DNA of 64,000 nt, from the NCBI GenBank assembly GCA_013399875.1, contig VXAZ01002272.1:62001-126000 (forward strand), written 5' to 3'. Position numbers and translations under genes: made by a program. Positions 46,701 to 60,173 of the stretch are shown here, piece after piece. The DNA comes from Gymnorhina tibicen (taxonomy: Eukaryota; Chordata; Aves; Passeriformes; Artamidae). The notes beneath the pieces are model-generated. The model saw only the letters and a list, made by a program, of their open reading frames with translations. It did no database searches and was not told where the DNA came from. The first letter of the stretch is position 1. The number at the start of each line of letters is the position of its first letter.

Positions 46701-49700
46701 TCTACCCTTACAGATCATGTTGCTAGGAAAGGACATGCGGGCCACAGTCAGAGCTGCTATAAAGTGCTGAAGAGGGACACTGGTGCCACTTGATGTCAAA
46801 GTTCAAGAGCTTCGTGAGTCCTGTGGACCACCTACAACCTGAGGCTGCCAAATCCTAGCATCCTCTATATTCAAGGGAAGATGAAGCCATGAAATCTAGT
46901 CTAAAAGCCTGGAATTGTTAGGCTGAGCGTGTCCCACCACTGCTCTTCTGAGACCATTTCAGGGCAGGCTGCAATAATACAGGGTCTCGAGCACCAACTG
47001 CCCCACTGCTCTTGAATGTAATGCCATAGTTGTAGTGGTCACACTAACACAAGTGCCTGTAGAGGACAGTTTTCTTGGCTGAGATGTCACAACTCTCTTT
47101 CTCTGGCCATACAAGCCAGGACCTAGCAACCTGGCATACAAGCAAGCTCTGAAGAGCTCATCATGACCTCAGATGAGGACGCCACAGCAGCAACGTGGGC
47201 ACAGCAGACTGCATGGCCTGTGGTGCCTGGGAGCCCCAACCCTGCAAACCTCTGAGACTTGCAGAGGATCTACAAACATCCAGGACGAGGGAGATGATGA
47301 GGGGAATCTGAAGTGCAGGATCACCTCCAGGAATTACATACCCACACACGTATATTCAATATTGCGGCCAGAAATGGGAAGGATGTTGGACCAAATTTCC
47401 ATCTTTCACTCTATGAATCAACATAAGAAGCTACTTTATGTGTTGGGGGCTTTTCTGTCACCCATATGAAGATACAGATCTACACCTCCCTTTGTGGAAT
47501 TCTTTAAGAGCTGATATTTATGATGTCATCATTGTAGTTGCTGTTCTCATTTGCATCAGCACTGCTTACTGTAGCTCTTGTTTAATATAGCCATGGAAAG
47601 AACACATCCTTTTCTAGCACAACCACTGTATAACCTGTTTGAAAAGGGGTGCAGAGCTCATTACAAGTTCCAGTGATTCCAGAGTTACCCCAGCATGATG
47701 CTCCATTAAACCAGCAAGTCTTATTGAGGCCCAAACCAAATTCTGAGTGTGATGCAGAATTCCCAAAGATGTGTGCTTTGGCTGGTTAGATGTAGGCAGA
47801 TGTTTGAGGTGTTTTAAGAATGCTTTCCAGGTCCTCACAATCTGTCACAGTGCTGAATTCAATGTGTCTTGTACCATTTAGTGTTATAAGACAAAAAGAT
47901 GACAGATCAAGAACAATTAAGTTTTCATATCATATTTTTACATGGCTGAATACCTTTTCTTTTTACTGTGCATTTGGTGTACATGAAGTGAAGAGCTTTA
48001 GCCTGTGACATATTTTAGTTCTAACCCCTTTAATATTCCCATTATAATGAAGAGACAAAACTGGCTTATTGTGAACAAATTTAATAGAAATATTCATAAG
48101 AAACAACAAAAATGATCTGTGACTAACAAAAGCGTTCAAATTAACTATCCAGATGTCTAAAAGGTCCTGCTAATAACAAGTTTGTATTTGTCTGAAAAGT
48201 TAAACTATTGAAGTACAGTCAGTGTAATGGAAGTGTACAAAGCTTTGTTTAAATTCTTGGCTCCTACAGGGAAAAACTGTCTCTTTGGATTTGTGTACAT
48301 CTGTTTCTATCTGAAACTAAAATCCAAAGAAACGGGAGCTGGAACAGTTTTTGGTGTTGATTCAAGTGGTGCATGAGAATTCAGGTCAGTTTTCTCACTG
48401 GATCAGTACCAATTTCACTATTTCCAGTCAAAGAAGTTATGATGCTTAAAATGTTCTTGAATGGGACTGCATAAAAAACTCCAGCATGTCAAGCCAGTTC
48501 TTCTGGACTTGTGTGCTGCTCATGGGGAGATCACTCTTAAGTGCTGCTAACAAATTTGCCCTTTGTGACCTCATGCTGTGAAGTTACCTCAATAATTAAA
48601 AGAGTTCCTATATCAAATAACAAAGCCTCTTTTTTGACAGTGGAATGTGTAATGTTTGTAGATTTTCCTCTCCAGTAAGCTGTCAACATTTTCAAAGGAA
48701 AACAGGAAGACGTCTAGTAGGGAGATCACAAGGTAGGGAGTCAGGAGGTCTAGGTTTATTCCTGGCCCTGTCACCATTACATTACATGATGCACAGCTCC
48801 TCTCTGCTTAATTTTCATTATTTCCCATACAACAGTGCTGTTCCTGATAGACTCCGGGCTGTGCTCTGGGTGCTGGGGACCATTGGGAAAACTCTGGTAG
48901 CAGGAGATGTTCACAGTCATCCAGAACTCCCAGGCAGATACAGCAGTGTGAATTTCCAAAAAACATCGTCTGCCTCTGAAAAAAACTGTACATTTTTTTG
49001 CCTCTCTGAAAAGTTCAGCTGCTTTGCAGGGAATATTAACCACTTTCCCATGAATACATGTACTGGCCACGAAGGTGCCATTATAATAGTTGTCATTTAA
49101 TCCAATGTTTGTCTTAAGCAATAAATTTTCAGCAACAATCCAATAATATTTCCCTGGGATCCCAAATGGCTTCTTTTTTTTCTTTTCTTCTTTTTGAGGC
49201 CGAATTAACAATTACGTAATATAAGGAGGTTTTTTTTTGCTTTTGCTTCATAAATGATTTTTTGTTAGGCACAGTGGAAAAAGAACACCATATAACAATT
49301 CAAAGTGAAGCCATCTGGCTTTGTGTCCATCTAACAATGTTAACAAATATCCCACATCTAAAAGAAACATGAAGCACTATTTCTGTGCCGTGATCGTTTG
49401 CTTCACTTCGAAGGAGCATAACACGAACATGAATATATTAAATGAAGCGCATGCTTCTTCCTCTTTTTTTCCCATGGCATTTCATTATTTCTTTGCCTGT
49501 GCTTCAGCGATCTTGCCTCCACTGTGGTGAGCCTTAAAAAACCAGAAAAAAAATCTCAAAGCCATGATCTTGCTGTTCCACTTGGTGTGGGCTCCTACCT
49601 TGCGGCCCAGCAGAAGGCAGGTTGTCCAGACGTGGCTGCAGGTAAACTACTCCACATGAAGGGAAAATAGAAGGGAACTGCAGCTATCACCAGGATGCAG

Positions 49701-50003
49701 CCCTTAATTCACTTCAGAGTAACTCATTGGCTTGTCCCATACCCTAATGGGTTTACACTTCCAGCACGTGAGTGCACTGCATGATGCAAGATGAATATGA
49801 AACATGAAAATATGAAAAATGTCTCCCTGCCTGTTGACATTTTGATATTGCTTGTGGGAAGAAAAAAAAAGAGCAGGAGGGATTTCAAGCTTAAATTCAT
49901 GCTGCTAGGAAAGTCTTACAATTAGTCTACGCCCAGTCTTCCTTAATGTGTGGTCTCCAAGACATCAGAAGGGAGACTGTGAAATGATTGCAAATAAAAT
50001 TAA

Positions 50004-50019
50004 AACACACACACACACA
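50004..50019. repeat. (AC)n microsatellite
   Basis: Eight AC units. Confidence 0.9.
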
Positions 50020-51096
50020 GGCACACATATTCCCACAGATGAAAACAAGCAAGCAGGCAAAACAGGAGAAAATAAAACTAAATATATAAAACTAACTAAA
50101 TAAAAATCCTGTATGGAGTCTAGCCTTATTATTTGACTGTAGTGAAAACTATCTCGGCAAGGTGATCCTTGGATTTCTTTTTTCCTCCCCCAACCCTTTA
50201 GGTGGTACTTCAGTAAGGAGGAATGATAACAGTGGCAAACATCTTTAGTGAAGACACAAATCTCACCAATAAACAGAGTTTGTCTGACACAAGCACAAAA
50301 GGGCTTCACAGAAAAACATCACAAATAGACAAAAAGTTTGTATGGACAACCTGTCAGTGTGGGAGTGCTTATTTTAATGCTGCTTTCTGTAAAGCCATAG
50401 GCCAACACAACGACTCTGGCCTTTCCACCGCAAGGAGGTGAGAGAGCTTTGATGAAATAGCTCTGCTTGGAAGTGAAGATGGACATCTCTGCAGCTGCAA
50501 CTGTATTTTGATTAGGAGGGAATTGCATCTCTCTTGGATTCTCCTCCAGAAGTTGGTACCGGTCTGGTATATCATAGAGTGAACTGTCCCTCTCGGGGGC
50601 ACAGAAGAGATGGACAATGGCCAAGGACTTGTGCTGCTGCAGATCCCTTCATCCCTCCTCTCCCACCACTGAAGGAAACTGCGGGTGCCAGATAGAAGAA
50701 AATTCGTAAGAGCTTCTGCAGGGCAGCTGTCTTGATCTCTGCACCTCTTCAGGCCCAGGACATGTGCAGCTGAGTAAGCAAATCCATAGGATTGCTAAGC
50801 TTTAAGTAAAACAAACAAATAAATTAGTTAATTAAATGTTGATATATTGAACTCCTAATTTATATAGCGTATATCAAATTATCATTTGAGCCTCTCAAAA
50901 GATGAGAACAGTTTGGCATATTGATTAGAAATTGCAGTATGTTGTTCCTGTTTCTAAAAAAATGAAGTCCAAGGAGCCTCTCCAAGAAGTCCAAGAGAGG
51001 AGCCAGGGGCAGGCACCAGCAGTGGTGGGACTCCAGGAGATGTGAGTGGGCTCTGTACCAGGGTATGGGCTCTTGTCCTGGGAATCCTGATGTTTG

Positions 51097-51112
51097 CACG
51101 CACACACACACA
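51097..51112. repeat. (CA)n microsatellite
   Basis: Short CA run interrupted once by a G. Confidence 0.8.
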
Positions 51113-54100
51113 TGCTCAGCTAATCCAGCTCTGCTGATACTTTCAACAGCTTTTCTTCTTCTTTTTCATGGCCATCTGTGGTTTTGACTCATTTATTCCG
51201 AAACTGTGCAGCTAACTCTGCCTAGCTATCTAAAATTAAAGATCTTAGCTGGCTTTTCTTCTTTTTATTTTTTTTTCTCTTTTTTTAAAAATGTGGTTTC
51301 ATTACAATCTGTCCTCCTTTCTGCTTTGTGACTGAAAGGAGCTCATTTAGGTGTCCTAAGACAGAGGAGGGTTCAGAAATCCTGTATGGTGTCATCTTCA
51401 TTTAGGGGAATGTGTCTGAGAGAGCACTGAAGTCTTCAGTGTCCGTGCCGAAGACTTTCTCTTTTTCCTGGTGACACAAGTGCTTTCTTTGCCATTAGCT
51501 CACCATGTGGGAATCAGCGTCTTAACATGCATAAGAGTGCAGCAAAAGTTTAGAATACGCTACAAAGCTTAATGACAAAAATATGTGTAGAATCAAATAA
51601 ATCAAAATCTTGCTTTTGGACTGGTTTCTGTGGGTGGAAAGTTGTTCCTATGTTTCATTTTAAAGCCTTCATTCGTTCCTGCAATAGAATGCTATCTGTT
51701 TTGGTTTTAATTTGGTCAACTTCACACAGTTTTTCACATGCAACAGTCTATAAAAAGCAAAAGCTGCACTTACCATTAGACAACAGATTTAAGATGCCTC
51801 TTTACTATCTCGTTTTTTTATCCAACATCTTTTTTAAAAGTATGTGATGTTTACCGTTTGACAGAAAGTAATGCTTTTTACTCATCTTAAAGAGTTTAGC
51901 ACCAGGGGCCTCATCAAATGGGTGTCTCTTAATCACACAGCCAAGCAGTTAGGCTCAAAGGGATGATTCTTTTTTAGCATAAACTCACAAAATTATGTCT
52001 TGTTGAGGCCTCCCAGTATGATGTAATATAAAAAATATATATAAACATAGGAATTATTCAGAGAGGTTTTGCAATCTTGACAAACTACCAATTAAAAGAT
52101 GGATCTTTTTCCTGAGAGGGAAAGCTATTCTTAGCATCAGAACAGAGCCACTTTCAAAGTAAAGTAAGTGAAAGGGGGCTGTATTTGTTCACAAGTAGTT
52201 CAAATTTGTATAAACCTTGAAAAAATTGCAAACAAAAAAAAAGTCTGTTGAATTTTGCATCAACATGTAGAGAACTGCAGTAAAAACCTTAGGAGTGTCA
52301 CGAGTGGAACAGGAGTGGAAAAGTCAGGGTGGGCAACCACCCAAAGAAGCAGCAGGGGAAGGTTTATGGGTGCAGTATCTGCTGACAATACCTGGATTGG
52401 CAGCACTGAAGAACCCAGATGGTCTGTGTGCAGCTTCCCAGGACACCCAGGCTGGGAGACACGGAGGTGGGCCAGGCTGAGTAACTGATGCCTCAACTTC
52501 TAGATGGTTTGAAAGAGGCACATAAAAACCCACATAACTGTCACCAATCTAAGCAGAAGCCAGGACATGTAAGGAGGACTTAATAGGTGGCATCCCTTGT
52601 CCTGCCTGCCAAGGAGTCCCAGACAGACTACCTGGGTACTCATATCTGGATGCCTGAATGCACTGATTTGGGTATATACCCCTCCTAGCACTTGTCAGCA
52701 TCAGCGTATGGACACAAGAGTGTGAGTGAAATTTACTCCATTTTATAAATAAAATCACCTTCCCCTCTCTAAATGTTTGCCTTGATCTTTGATAGATCCC
52801 TGGTAGTGTTGCAACATTGTTTCTTACAGCTGAATGGGAAATTCTGGCTTTCAAAGAACTTTGTGTGTCGTTATGAATCAGTGATTGCTCTGCCGCCTGC
52901 TTGCAGTGAGCATGGGCAGGTTCCAGCACAATTTGCCTCTAACAGCATAAAATAGGAGTTACACATCCAAACCCATCAGATGTTTGTTTAACTGTATTGG
53001 ATTTGCACGGCTTTCCTTTCTGCCAATAAAATACAAAAAAAAAGGTAATCTTCTCAACATGCAATGAAATCCCGACTTGCTGAAGCCAGTGGCACATACC
53101 CCATTGATTTCAGAAAGATCAAGTTTTCAGCAACGGCTTCTTGTCTTCCAAGCTGTTGAATGTGAAAGCTGAAAGCAGAGGATCTCTGCAAAGATGCCTC
53201 CTTACCAGGCTCTCTAGAGTAAGCACCATCAGAAAGAGCAAAAGCAGTAAGACTACTCTAAAAAGAGCATATTCAACCATCAGTTGAAGTTCAAGCAGGT
53301 ATTTAATAGCTTTTAAAGAACTAAACAATACTCACTGCTGTAAGAGATGAAAAGTAAAGAGCATCTTTCCCATTAAGGTTAATAGCAGCTCAGCCCATCC
53401 CTCAGGAAACAAGTAGCAATATCCATGTCTGCACATGTCCTTGCAATGCGTTCATTTCCTTCCTAAGCAGGTTTTAGTAAACTGCTGTCCTGTCTTAGAA
53501 CAGTACCTAAAACACAGGCTGACTTTTTCATCAAAATATTTGACAATGCAGTAATGCTTTTTTCATCAAAATTGAAACATTTTAAAATATGTTGATACAA
53601 ATCAACTCCACCCCCAAAGTATTTCAGCACAAATGTTTCAAGAAAAGCAGTATTTCAAGAAAATAAATTTCAGCATACATTATGAAACTTCATTTCAGCA
53701 TTCTGAAGTTATGTTTCTATTTTTCTTGTATTAATTTTAAAACAAATTTTATAACATATGGCATGTTATACAATACTGCAGTTAGCAGATGACAGCATAG
53801 CACAATGCAATAAAAACTCATCACAGCTGAAATATTTTATTTCCTTACTGGGTTTTACTATCTTTTAAAATCATTACTGTGTGCTGCTTTCTATCACTGA
53901 ATGAAACCTCTTTCCTTGATCACAATGTCTCCTGTTTTTTGCAAAGATCTGGTATGTCGCTCCCATCCAAGTATTTCCTGTTTGTTTTGGAACTAAAGAG
54001 TCTGATAAATTCTTTCAACACGACAGAAATTGGAGACAGCTACACTGAGAAGATAAAATGCTTTAATGTGTAATAAACAGAAGCCCAACTTAATGATTAT

Positions 54101-54985
54101 TTAAAATAATATAAGAAAATATAGTTGCTTTGAAGTCATAAACTTTGATTTCAAAGCAATAAAAGTGGCATAAAGTAATATCAAGATGTAAAAATGTAAA
54201 GCAATAAGTACAGCAAACATTTAAATTTTTTTAACCCATTTTTCAAACTCCAACCCATAATTTACAGCCTTCTAATAGATAGTATTTTTTAAAAAAATTT
54301 TTGCACTGTGGAGTGTAGGAAAAATAGGTTCAAATGTCATTTCTCCTTTAATTCAGAGTAAAACCAAATTTTCAACAGCAAAATTTCCTGAACACGTACA
54401 TCCCATGTTTTGATCAGGACTGATATTTAGACAAACAAGGTAAAAGAAAACTCCTCTTTCCAAAAAATGCCACATGTTATAGAACAGCATGAGCCCAAGT
54501 GAGCATTTAGTCAAAACTGTTTAAATTGAGAGTGGTGTTAATAAACCACGAAGGAATTCAATCATTGTTCCAATATCAAATCATACATCATCATCACATA
54601 GAGTGCAAGATTATATATGGATTTCTTATTAGCCAAAAATGCTGCCCATCAGCATAATCAGGAAGCACAAGTCCAAGTAAAGCTGTGTAATTATATACAA
54701 ACCATTTCAGCTCACCCTTGCCCAGAAAAAACATTAACGGAAGTGTTGTCTACATGACCAATTAATTCCTGCAGAAGGCTGAGAGCATCGGACCATGCAT
54801 GAGGCTCTTCACCTGCAATATTCGGTAATACAAGGGTCTACAACTGAGTGTGTGAGGGTCTACAAATAAGGTGAGAACACACCTGAATATATAATTTTTA
54901 ACAGTGTTTTGCCTGACCAGCATGAACTTGCCATAAAACTAGCAGCAGAGACTTTAATGTATAATTTAGAATTTACTTTTTTAAA

Positions 54986-55135
54986 GAATCATTTAGGTTG
55001 GAAAGACCTCCAAGATCATCGAGTCCAACCATCAACCCAGCACTGCCAAGTCCACCACTAAACCATGTCCCCAAAAGCCACATCCACACATCTTTTAATT
55101 ACCTTCAGGGATGCTGATTCCATCAGTTCCCTGGG
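54986..55135 (-). mobile_element. CR1 LINE 3'-end fragment
   Basis: Reverse complement of a CR1 tail on the plus strand: GAATCATTTAGGTTGGAAAG, ACCTCCAAGATCATCGAGTC, CCAACCATCAACCCAGCACT and later ACTAAACCATGTCCCCAAAA. It is well preserved, but the terminal octamer repeats have been lost or diverged. Confidence 0.9.
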
Positions 55136-55819
55136 TTTAAAATGTCACAAAACAATCCACTCAATAGGGCTCACCTGGACACATACAGGTTATGAACTTT
55201 CAGCTCTCTCGTTCATTCTTTGCAGTTAGTAGTTACAGTCTTGTTTCACAAGACTCTTAAAATTCAAAGTTTTGGCAAGAGCAATCCATTACAAGAACTG
55301 CCACCACCCTAAAAAAAGCTTCCAGTGGTACAAAATGCTGCAGCCTACTTAGTTAGCAGAGCAGATCATGTCCCAGGGTTTCATTTTTCACGTTTCAACC
55401 CCACCATAAAAGAAATCCATTTCAATTTTTCTTGCCTGGTGATCGGATGCCCACATAGCTATGTCAGTGGATGAATTCATCTCCTGCGTTATCACCTCTT
55501 ACAGCAACTGTTTTTCTGGGGCAATTACCAAAGTCAGCAAAGAAGCTCCAAAGCACAGCAAATGGAGGGCTCACAGGAGCAGTCTGCTTCTAACTGGATG
55601 AAAGAAGCTGGATCATGGCCATGCCATGTAACACAGGACTATGTATTGTACCTCCTATCAGTGCAGAGGATTTTCATATTTCATGGACTCAAAGCTGAAT
55701 TGGGACTGGAATACATTTTGAGAAGACATCATGAGGGTTATAGACTCTGTATTTTCCCAAATAACTTATGTAAAAGTCATGTTTGCGATTTAGCTGAGCT
55801 CCAGTAATTCACCACCAGC

Positions 55820-56272
55820 ACTAGAGGAGGGTGATGTAGAAGATCACAGAGCTGGAGCACCTCTCCCATGAAGACAGGCTGAGTTGGGGTTGTTCAGCCT
55901 GGAGAAGAGAAGGTTCTGGGAAGACCTTTTTGCAGCCTTCCAGTGCCTAAACGGGGCTACAGGAGAGATGGAGATGGTCTTTTTACGTGCACATGTAGGG
56001 ATAGGACAAAGGGGAATGGTTTTAAACTGACAGAGGGTAGGTTTAGATTAGATATTGGGAATAAATTCTTTACTGTGAGGGTGGTGAGGCACAGGTTGCC
56101 CAGAGAAGCTGTGGATGTCCCATCCCTGAAGTGTTCAAGGCCAGGCTGGATGGGGCTTTGAGCAGCCTGGTCTAGTGGAAGGTATCCCTGCCCATGGCAG
56201 GGGCTTGGAATCAGATGATCTTTAAGGTCCCTTCCAACCCAGACCATGCTGTGATTCTATGATTCTATGTTG
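55820..56272 (+). mobile_element. CR1 LINE 3' fragment
   Basis: Covers the end of CR1 ORF2 and the 3' tail: GGAGCACCTCTCCCATGAAG, TTGTTCAGCCTGGAGAAGAG, AAACTGACAGAGGGTAGGTT, AGAGAAGCTGTGGATGTCCC, ending GTGATTCTATGATTCTATG. The copy is fairly intact and similar to the one at 62373, so both probably belong to one younger subfamily. Confidence 0.95.
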
Positions 56273-57235
56273 AACACTTTTTCTGAAACTGGAGGCTGCA
56301 CTTTCACATCCCTTTTCTTCACTCCAAGGCTGCAAAAAGGTCATGAAGAGTTACCAGAAAATTTTTAGTCACAAGGAGCTCATTCCCTGCAGGAGGGGGA
56401 AATTAGAGGTGGCTACAGTTACAGCCAAAGCTCTGCTAGCTAAGTCTGATGGCAGCAGCTCAGTTCCTCTCAGGCAAGGTAATGCTTGTTCATGTGGCCA
56501 GCAAACACAGCCAGTTCTCACCCTCACCCTGCGAGGCACCGAGCTGCTGCTGAATCAGGATTACACAAAGACGAATGAGCCCAACGGGAAAGGGCAGGGA
56601 AATGGAGACAGCTCACACTCATAAAATGAGAAACACAGAGTTAGAAGAATTACAGAGACTATAAAAATCCTCTGCACTTTGGAAGGTCCTTCTACCAGCA
56701 AAGCCTGGGAAGTCCTTTCCTCACAGTAATTCCTCTTCTGTATCATCCAAACCTCAAATTCCTCTCTGGAAATGAATGTGGATGGGACTATATTTCCCTG
56801 TGGTTACTGCTGAATGACTCAAAGCTTTTCCCTCCCTTTTCCTGTGAGACTGAGGGGCCACATCAACGACCAGCAAAATTTTGCACTCTGCATTTTAGTT
56901 CTGTGAAAGAAGTAGAATCTGGGCCAACAGAATAGGAAAATGGCTTACAAGTTCCAGTTTTCTTTAATTGCAAACACAAATATTATCAATATGCAAAATA
57001 AAAGACAATAACATAAAGTTAGCCTGTTTGGCTGAGTTAACGGAGGCTTGCAGGAGTGGACAGAAAGTGGCTCCATGGCAGATGTCCTTTAGTACAACAT
57101 ACACTACTGCTCCTATGAGCTGGGCCAAGGCAAACTGCCTCAAATTATCCTTGTCTGCCACAAACACCCCACACCTAATGTACATTAACCTGGGCATATC
57201 TCCAGCAGGTTCTTCTTAAGACTTGTCTGGAAAGG

Positions 57236-58195
57236 TCAAAGGGGAGGAGAGCACTGCCAGGAGCAGCTTGTACTCTCCAAGCTGGACCCACTGCTGAATG
57301 TAGCAGTGCCAGCAGCTGCAAGGCTGAGCAATGGCTTCTTTGCCTTGGTCTTCACCAACGAGGTGTTTCAGAACTTTATGCCTAGAAGTAATGGTCAGGG
57401 AGAGGGAAACTAAGAAAAAAGGTGGTTCCTTGGGAAACTTTGATCTATGTCCATGGAACTAGATAGGGTTTGTCCAACAGTTCGAAAAGGTTCAAAGAAT
57501 AGTGGCTAATGATTCCTGCCACCTTGTCTGGAGACTAGTTACAAGCACGATCTGTCCCATCTTATACCTGTATTCCTGACCTGAAGGAGGAGATGGGGTG
57601 CATTTTCATTAAGTCCGTAGATGAAACCAAACTGGGGAGTGTATTTACTGTGCTTAGAAGCAGTCCTGGGATCTAGGCAGGCTGGAGGACTGCGCCTTTG
57701 AAATTGAAGAGCAAGTACAATTTTCTGCTTCTGGGATGGACCAGCTTACTGGAATGGGACAGGCTGGGGACTGGGAGCACGGGGAGCAGCTCCACAGAAA
57801 GGGCTGTGAGGGCTGGGGGGGCTGTGGAGGACAGCGAGCTGACCATGAGCCAGAGGAGCTGAACACCCCAGCAGGGGACAGCAGCTTCCTACTGGGAGGT
57901 TAGGGAGAAAATGGAGCTCTAGGCAGTGCTCTGTGTTGGGAGGACAAGAGACAAGAAGCATGAGCTGAAACAAGGGAGGTGCAGACAACGTATAAGAAGC
58001 CATCAGCCTGAGTCACATCCAGGCAGGCGTGCAGGTTGCCCAGAGAGGCTGTGCAGTCTCTGCCTTTGGAGCTTTCAAGACCCAAATGGGAAAACCACTG
58101 AGCAACCTGGTCTAGTCTCACAGCTCACCCTACTTGGATCAGGAGGCTGGACCAGACACCACCTGTGGTTCCCTCCAACATAAATGACTCTGTTA
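57236..58195 (+). mobile_element. Degenerate CR1 remains
   Basis: Scattered matches in CR1 order: GCAATGGCTTCTTTGCC and GTCTTCACCAACGAGG (early ORF2), AAGTCCGTAGATGAAACCAA (catalytic FADD region), AGCGAGCTGACCATGAGCCA (later ORF2), then TTGCCCAGAGAGGCTGTGCA and AGCAACCTGGTCTAGTCTCA (tail). The spacing is shorter than in an intact element, so internal deletions or more than one copy are likely. Confidence 0.55.
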
Positions 58196-58330
58196 TAATT
58201 TTGCTATCCAAGTGGGTTTTGTTCTCTGATACTTCTGCGTATATTTGGATATTCTTTTCTTTGCAAGAACCTTGACTATGTTCATTTAATACATTAAAAA
58301 ATGGAACTTTATTACACAGGCAAGTATCTC

Positions 58331-58414
58331 GGGGGGGGGGGGGNNNNNNNNNNNNNNNNNNNNNNNNNNNNNNNNNGCTTTGTATCACAAGAACAGCTAT
58401 GCGGGGGGGGGGGG
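58331..58414. repeat. Poly-G tracts around an assembly gap
   Basis: Thirteen G at 58331-58343, then 33 N (58344-58376), then 26 bases of unique sequence and twelve G at 58403-58414. The gap begins exactly at the G run, which suggests a sequencing failure in a longer G-rich tract. Confidence 0.95.
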
Positions 58415-60173
58415 AAGGAACCTTATGAGCAGACCAGCTGCCTGTTACCAATTTTGAAGTATAATTTCTGAAATCTAATACAAAGCAAAACCAGTAACAC
58501 TCCTAAACTCAGAAAAATACCTAGTAACAGAAGAAGCAAACCCTTCCCTACTTAAAGCTATAAACATCTCCCAGGAACAGTGGTCAGGTGGTACGTCTGG
58601 TGCCTTGTTTCATCTTCCTTCCCTATGGAAGTGTTTTTTGCTTGTATTGCATGTGGCACGTGGACTGAACTCAGTGTCTACTGCTGCTCCATGCTTCACA
58701 GTTCTCCCTGCCCTTGCAGTTATCCATTGCCCGAGAAACCCCAGAGATCTCCATGTCATAAGGGAAAAGTATGAACAAACAGGTGTATGTATATACTTGT
58801 TCTGCAGTTCCTGCTGATTTTGACAGATTTTGACCAAAAATTGTTCTGTCAACAGGCATGCCTAATCTTTTTCCATGAAGAAAACAGCATTACAAATGAG
58901 AGCATGAAAATTCTGCACTTCAAAGGGTTATTTTATAAATGTGTGACAGAATTCTTTCCTCTCCATCCCAACTGTCCCTGCAGGAACAACAAAGCTGGTG
59001 AATAACATGGAGCTTTGCTTTTCCCTTTTTGGGAGGCAGAGCTGACAACCTCACTGAGCCCTGTCAGCCACAGCAGATGTGCTTCTGCTAGAGCAGGAGG
59101 GAGTTTTTTTCGATCTCAATACTCTGCTCTAGCACCTGCACTGAAATGGACTAATAACAGCATTTATTTGCTGAAGTTTAAACTGAAATGCTTGGAATAC
59201 CCTTTAAACAAGACTCTGGAAGACAGCTGCATGCTGAGCAGTCATCTTTCAAGTAGAGAAAAGGATGATCTGTACTCTGCCTGGGGAGGTCTGAGTGGCT
59301 GATGCTGAGCCTGGAAGCTGAAGGCTATAACTCATTGCTCAGCTGGGCTTATAGGTAATTTTATGTGGAACTGAGAGAGGTATGGATGCATGTGTTTCAT
59401 TCCTCACAAGTATCTCAAGTAGAGAAAATTGACTTTTCTATTGTGGGAGAAAACTTTGTAGAGCTTTCAAAAGACCTCACAGCCTGGAGTGACAGCAGAA
59501 AGATCAAAATCAGCTTGCTCCCGTGTCCTCTCCACAGATATCTCCAAACACATTTTGAGTTATGTCTTCCCTTTACAGGGTTGCACGATAGATGGAAGAT
59601 TAAAATCACTGGCCACCATGGTCATTCTTTCTTCATTCCTGAACTGGTTTTGGCCTTTCCTTAAAGTTACCCAATACTTTCCATTATAAGGAACTTATAG
59701 CCTTGCCAAAATTCAGTCATTCTAGCTGTAATTTCTCCTGCTGGCTGGATGCCTCTGGCTGATTTTGTTTGGACTTCTTTTGATAATTTTTTTGGAAAAT
59801 TTTCAGTCATTTCCAAGAAAGAACCTAGGGGGAAATGTATATATTGTTGTCTATGTCAAAAGCCTGTAGATGTTTTCCTTTAAAAACCGTCATTTCCCAG
59901 GCCTTGCATCACAATCCTGAAATCTGGTGGGTAGGTGATCTTTGTGCCTGGAATAACATTTTCTCTTTCCCAGTGGAAGTCTACACAGCATAGAAGCAAG
60001 ATGTCAACCACAGATTTGCACAGTGAAGAAAACTTGAAGTGTTTTAAGAGTTCTGCCTCACTTATTCTAAAGGTCAGAGAAGAGGCAGGGGAAAAAGAAA
60101 TTTCTGATTTTCAAAGCTGAAGCCAGAGAACAAGACTCTGACTCTGCCAGGCAGTGCCTGTGCGATGGGAGCA

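Larger units (their letters stand above)
30100..54985. other. Gene desert, probably CLUL1-COLEC12 intergenic
   Basis: Almost 25 kb of mostly AT-rich sequence with no exon I can support on either strand. Open frames are short, lack known motifs and are not flanked by matching splice signals. Besides the foldback element listed, it holds small tandem duplications (36433-36482, 37660-37708) and CA repeats (50004-50019, 51097-51112). By human synteny it should be the space between CLUL1 and COLEC12; that is inference. Confidence 0.6.

Noticed and set aside
48645..49211. Overlapping open frames of 151 and 144 codons on opposite strands
   Set aside because: Shadows of each other with no homology I recognise; likely chance.
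53500..53760. TTTCA/AAAT-rich stretch resembling an old repeat
   Set aside because: Could be a decayed element, but I cannot distinguish it from AT-rich unique sequence.
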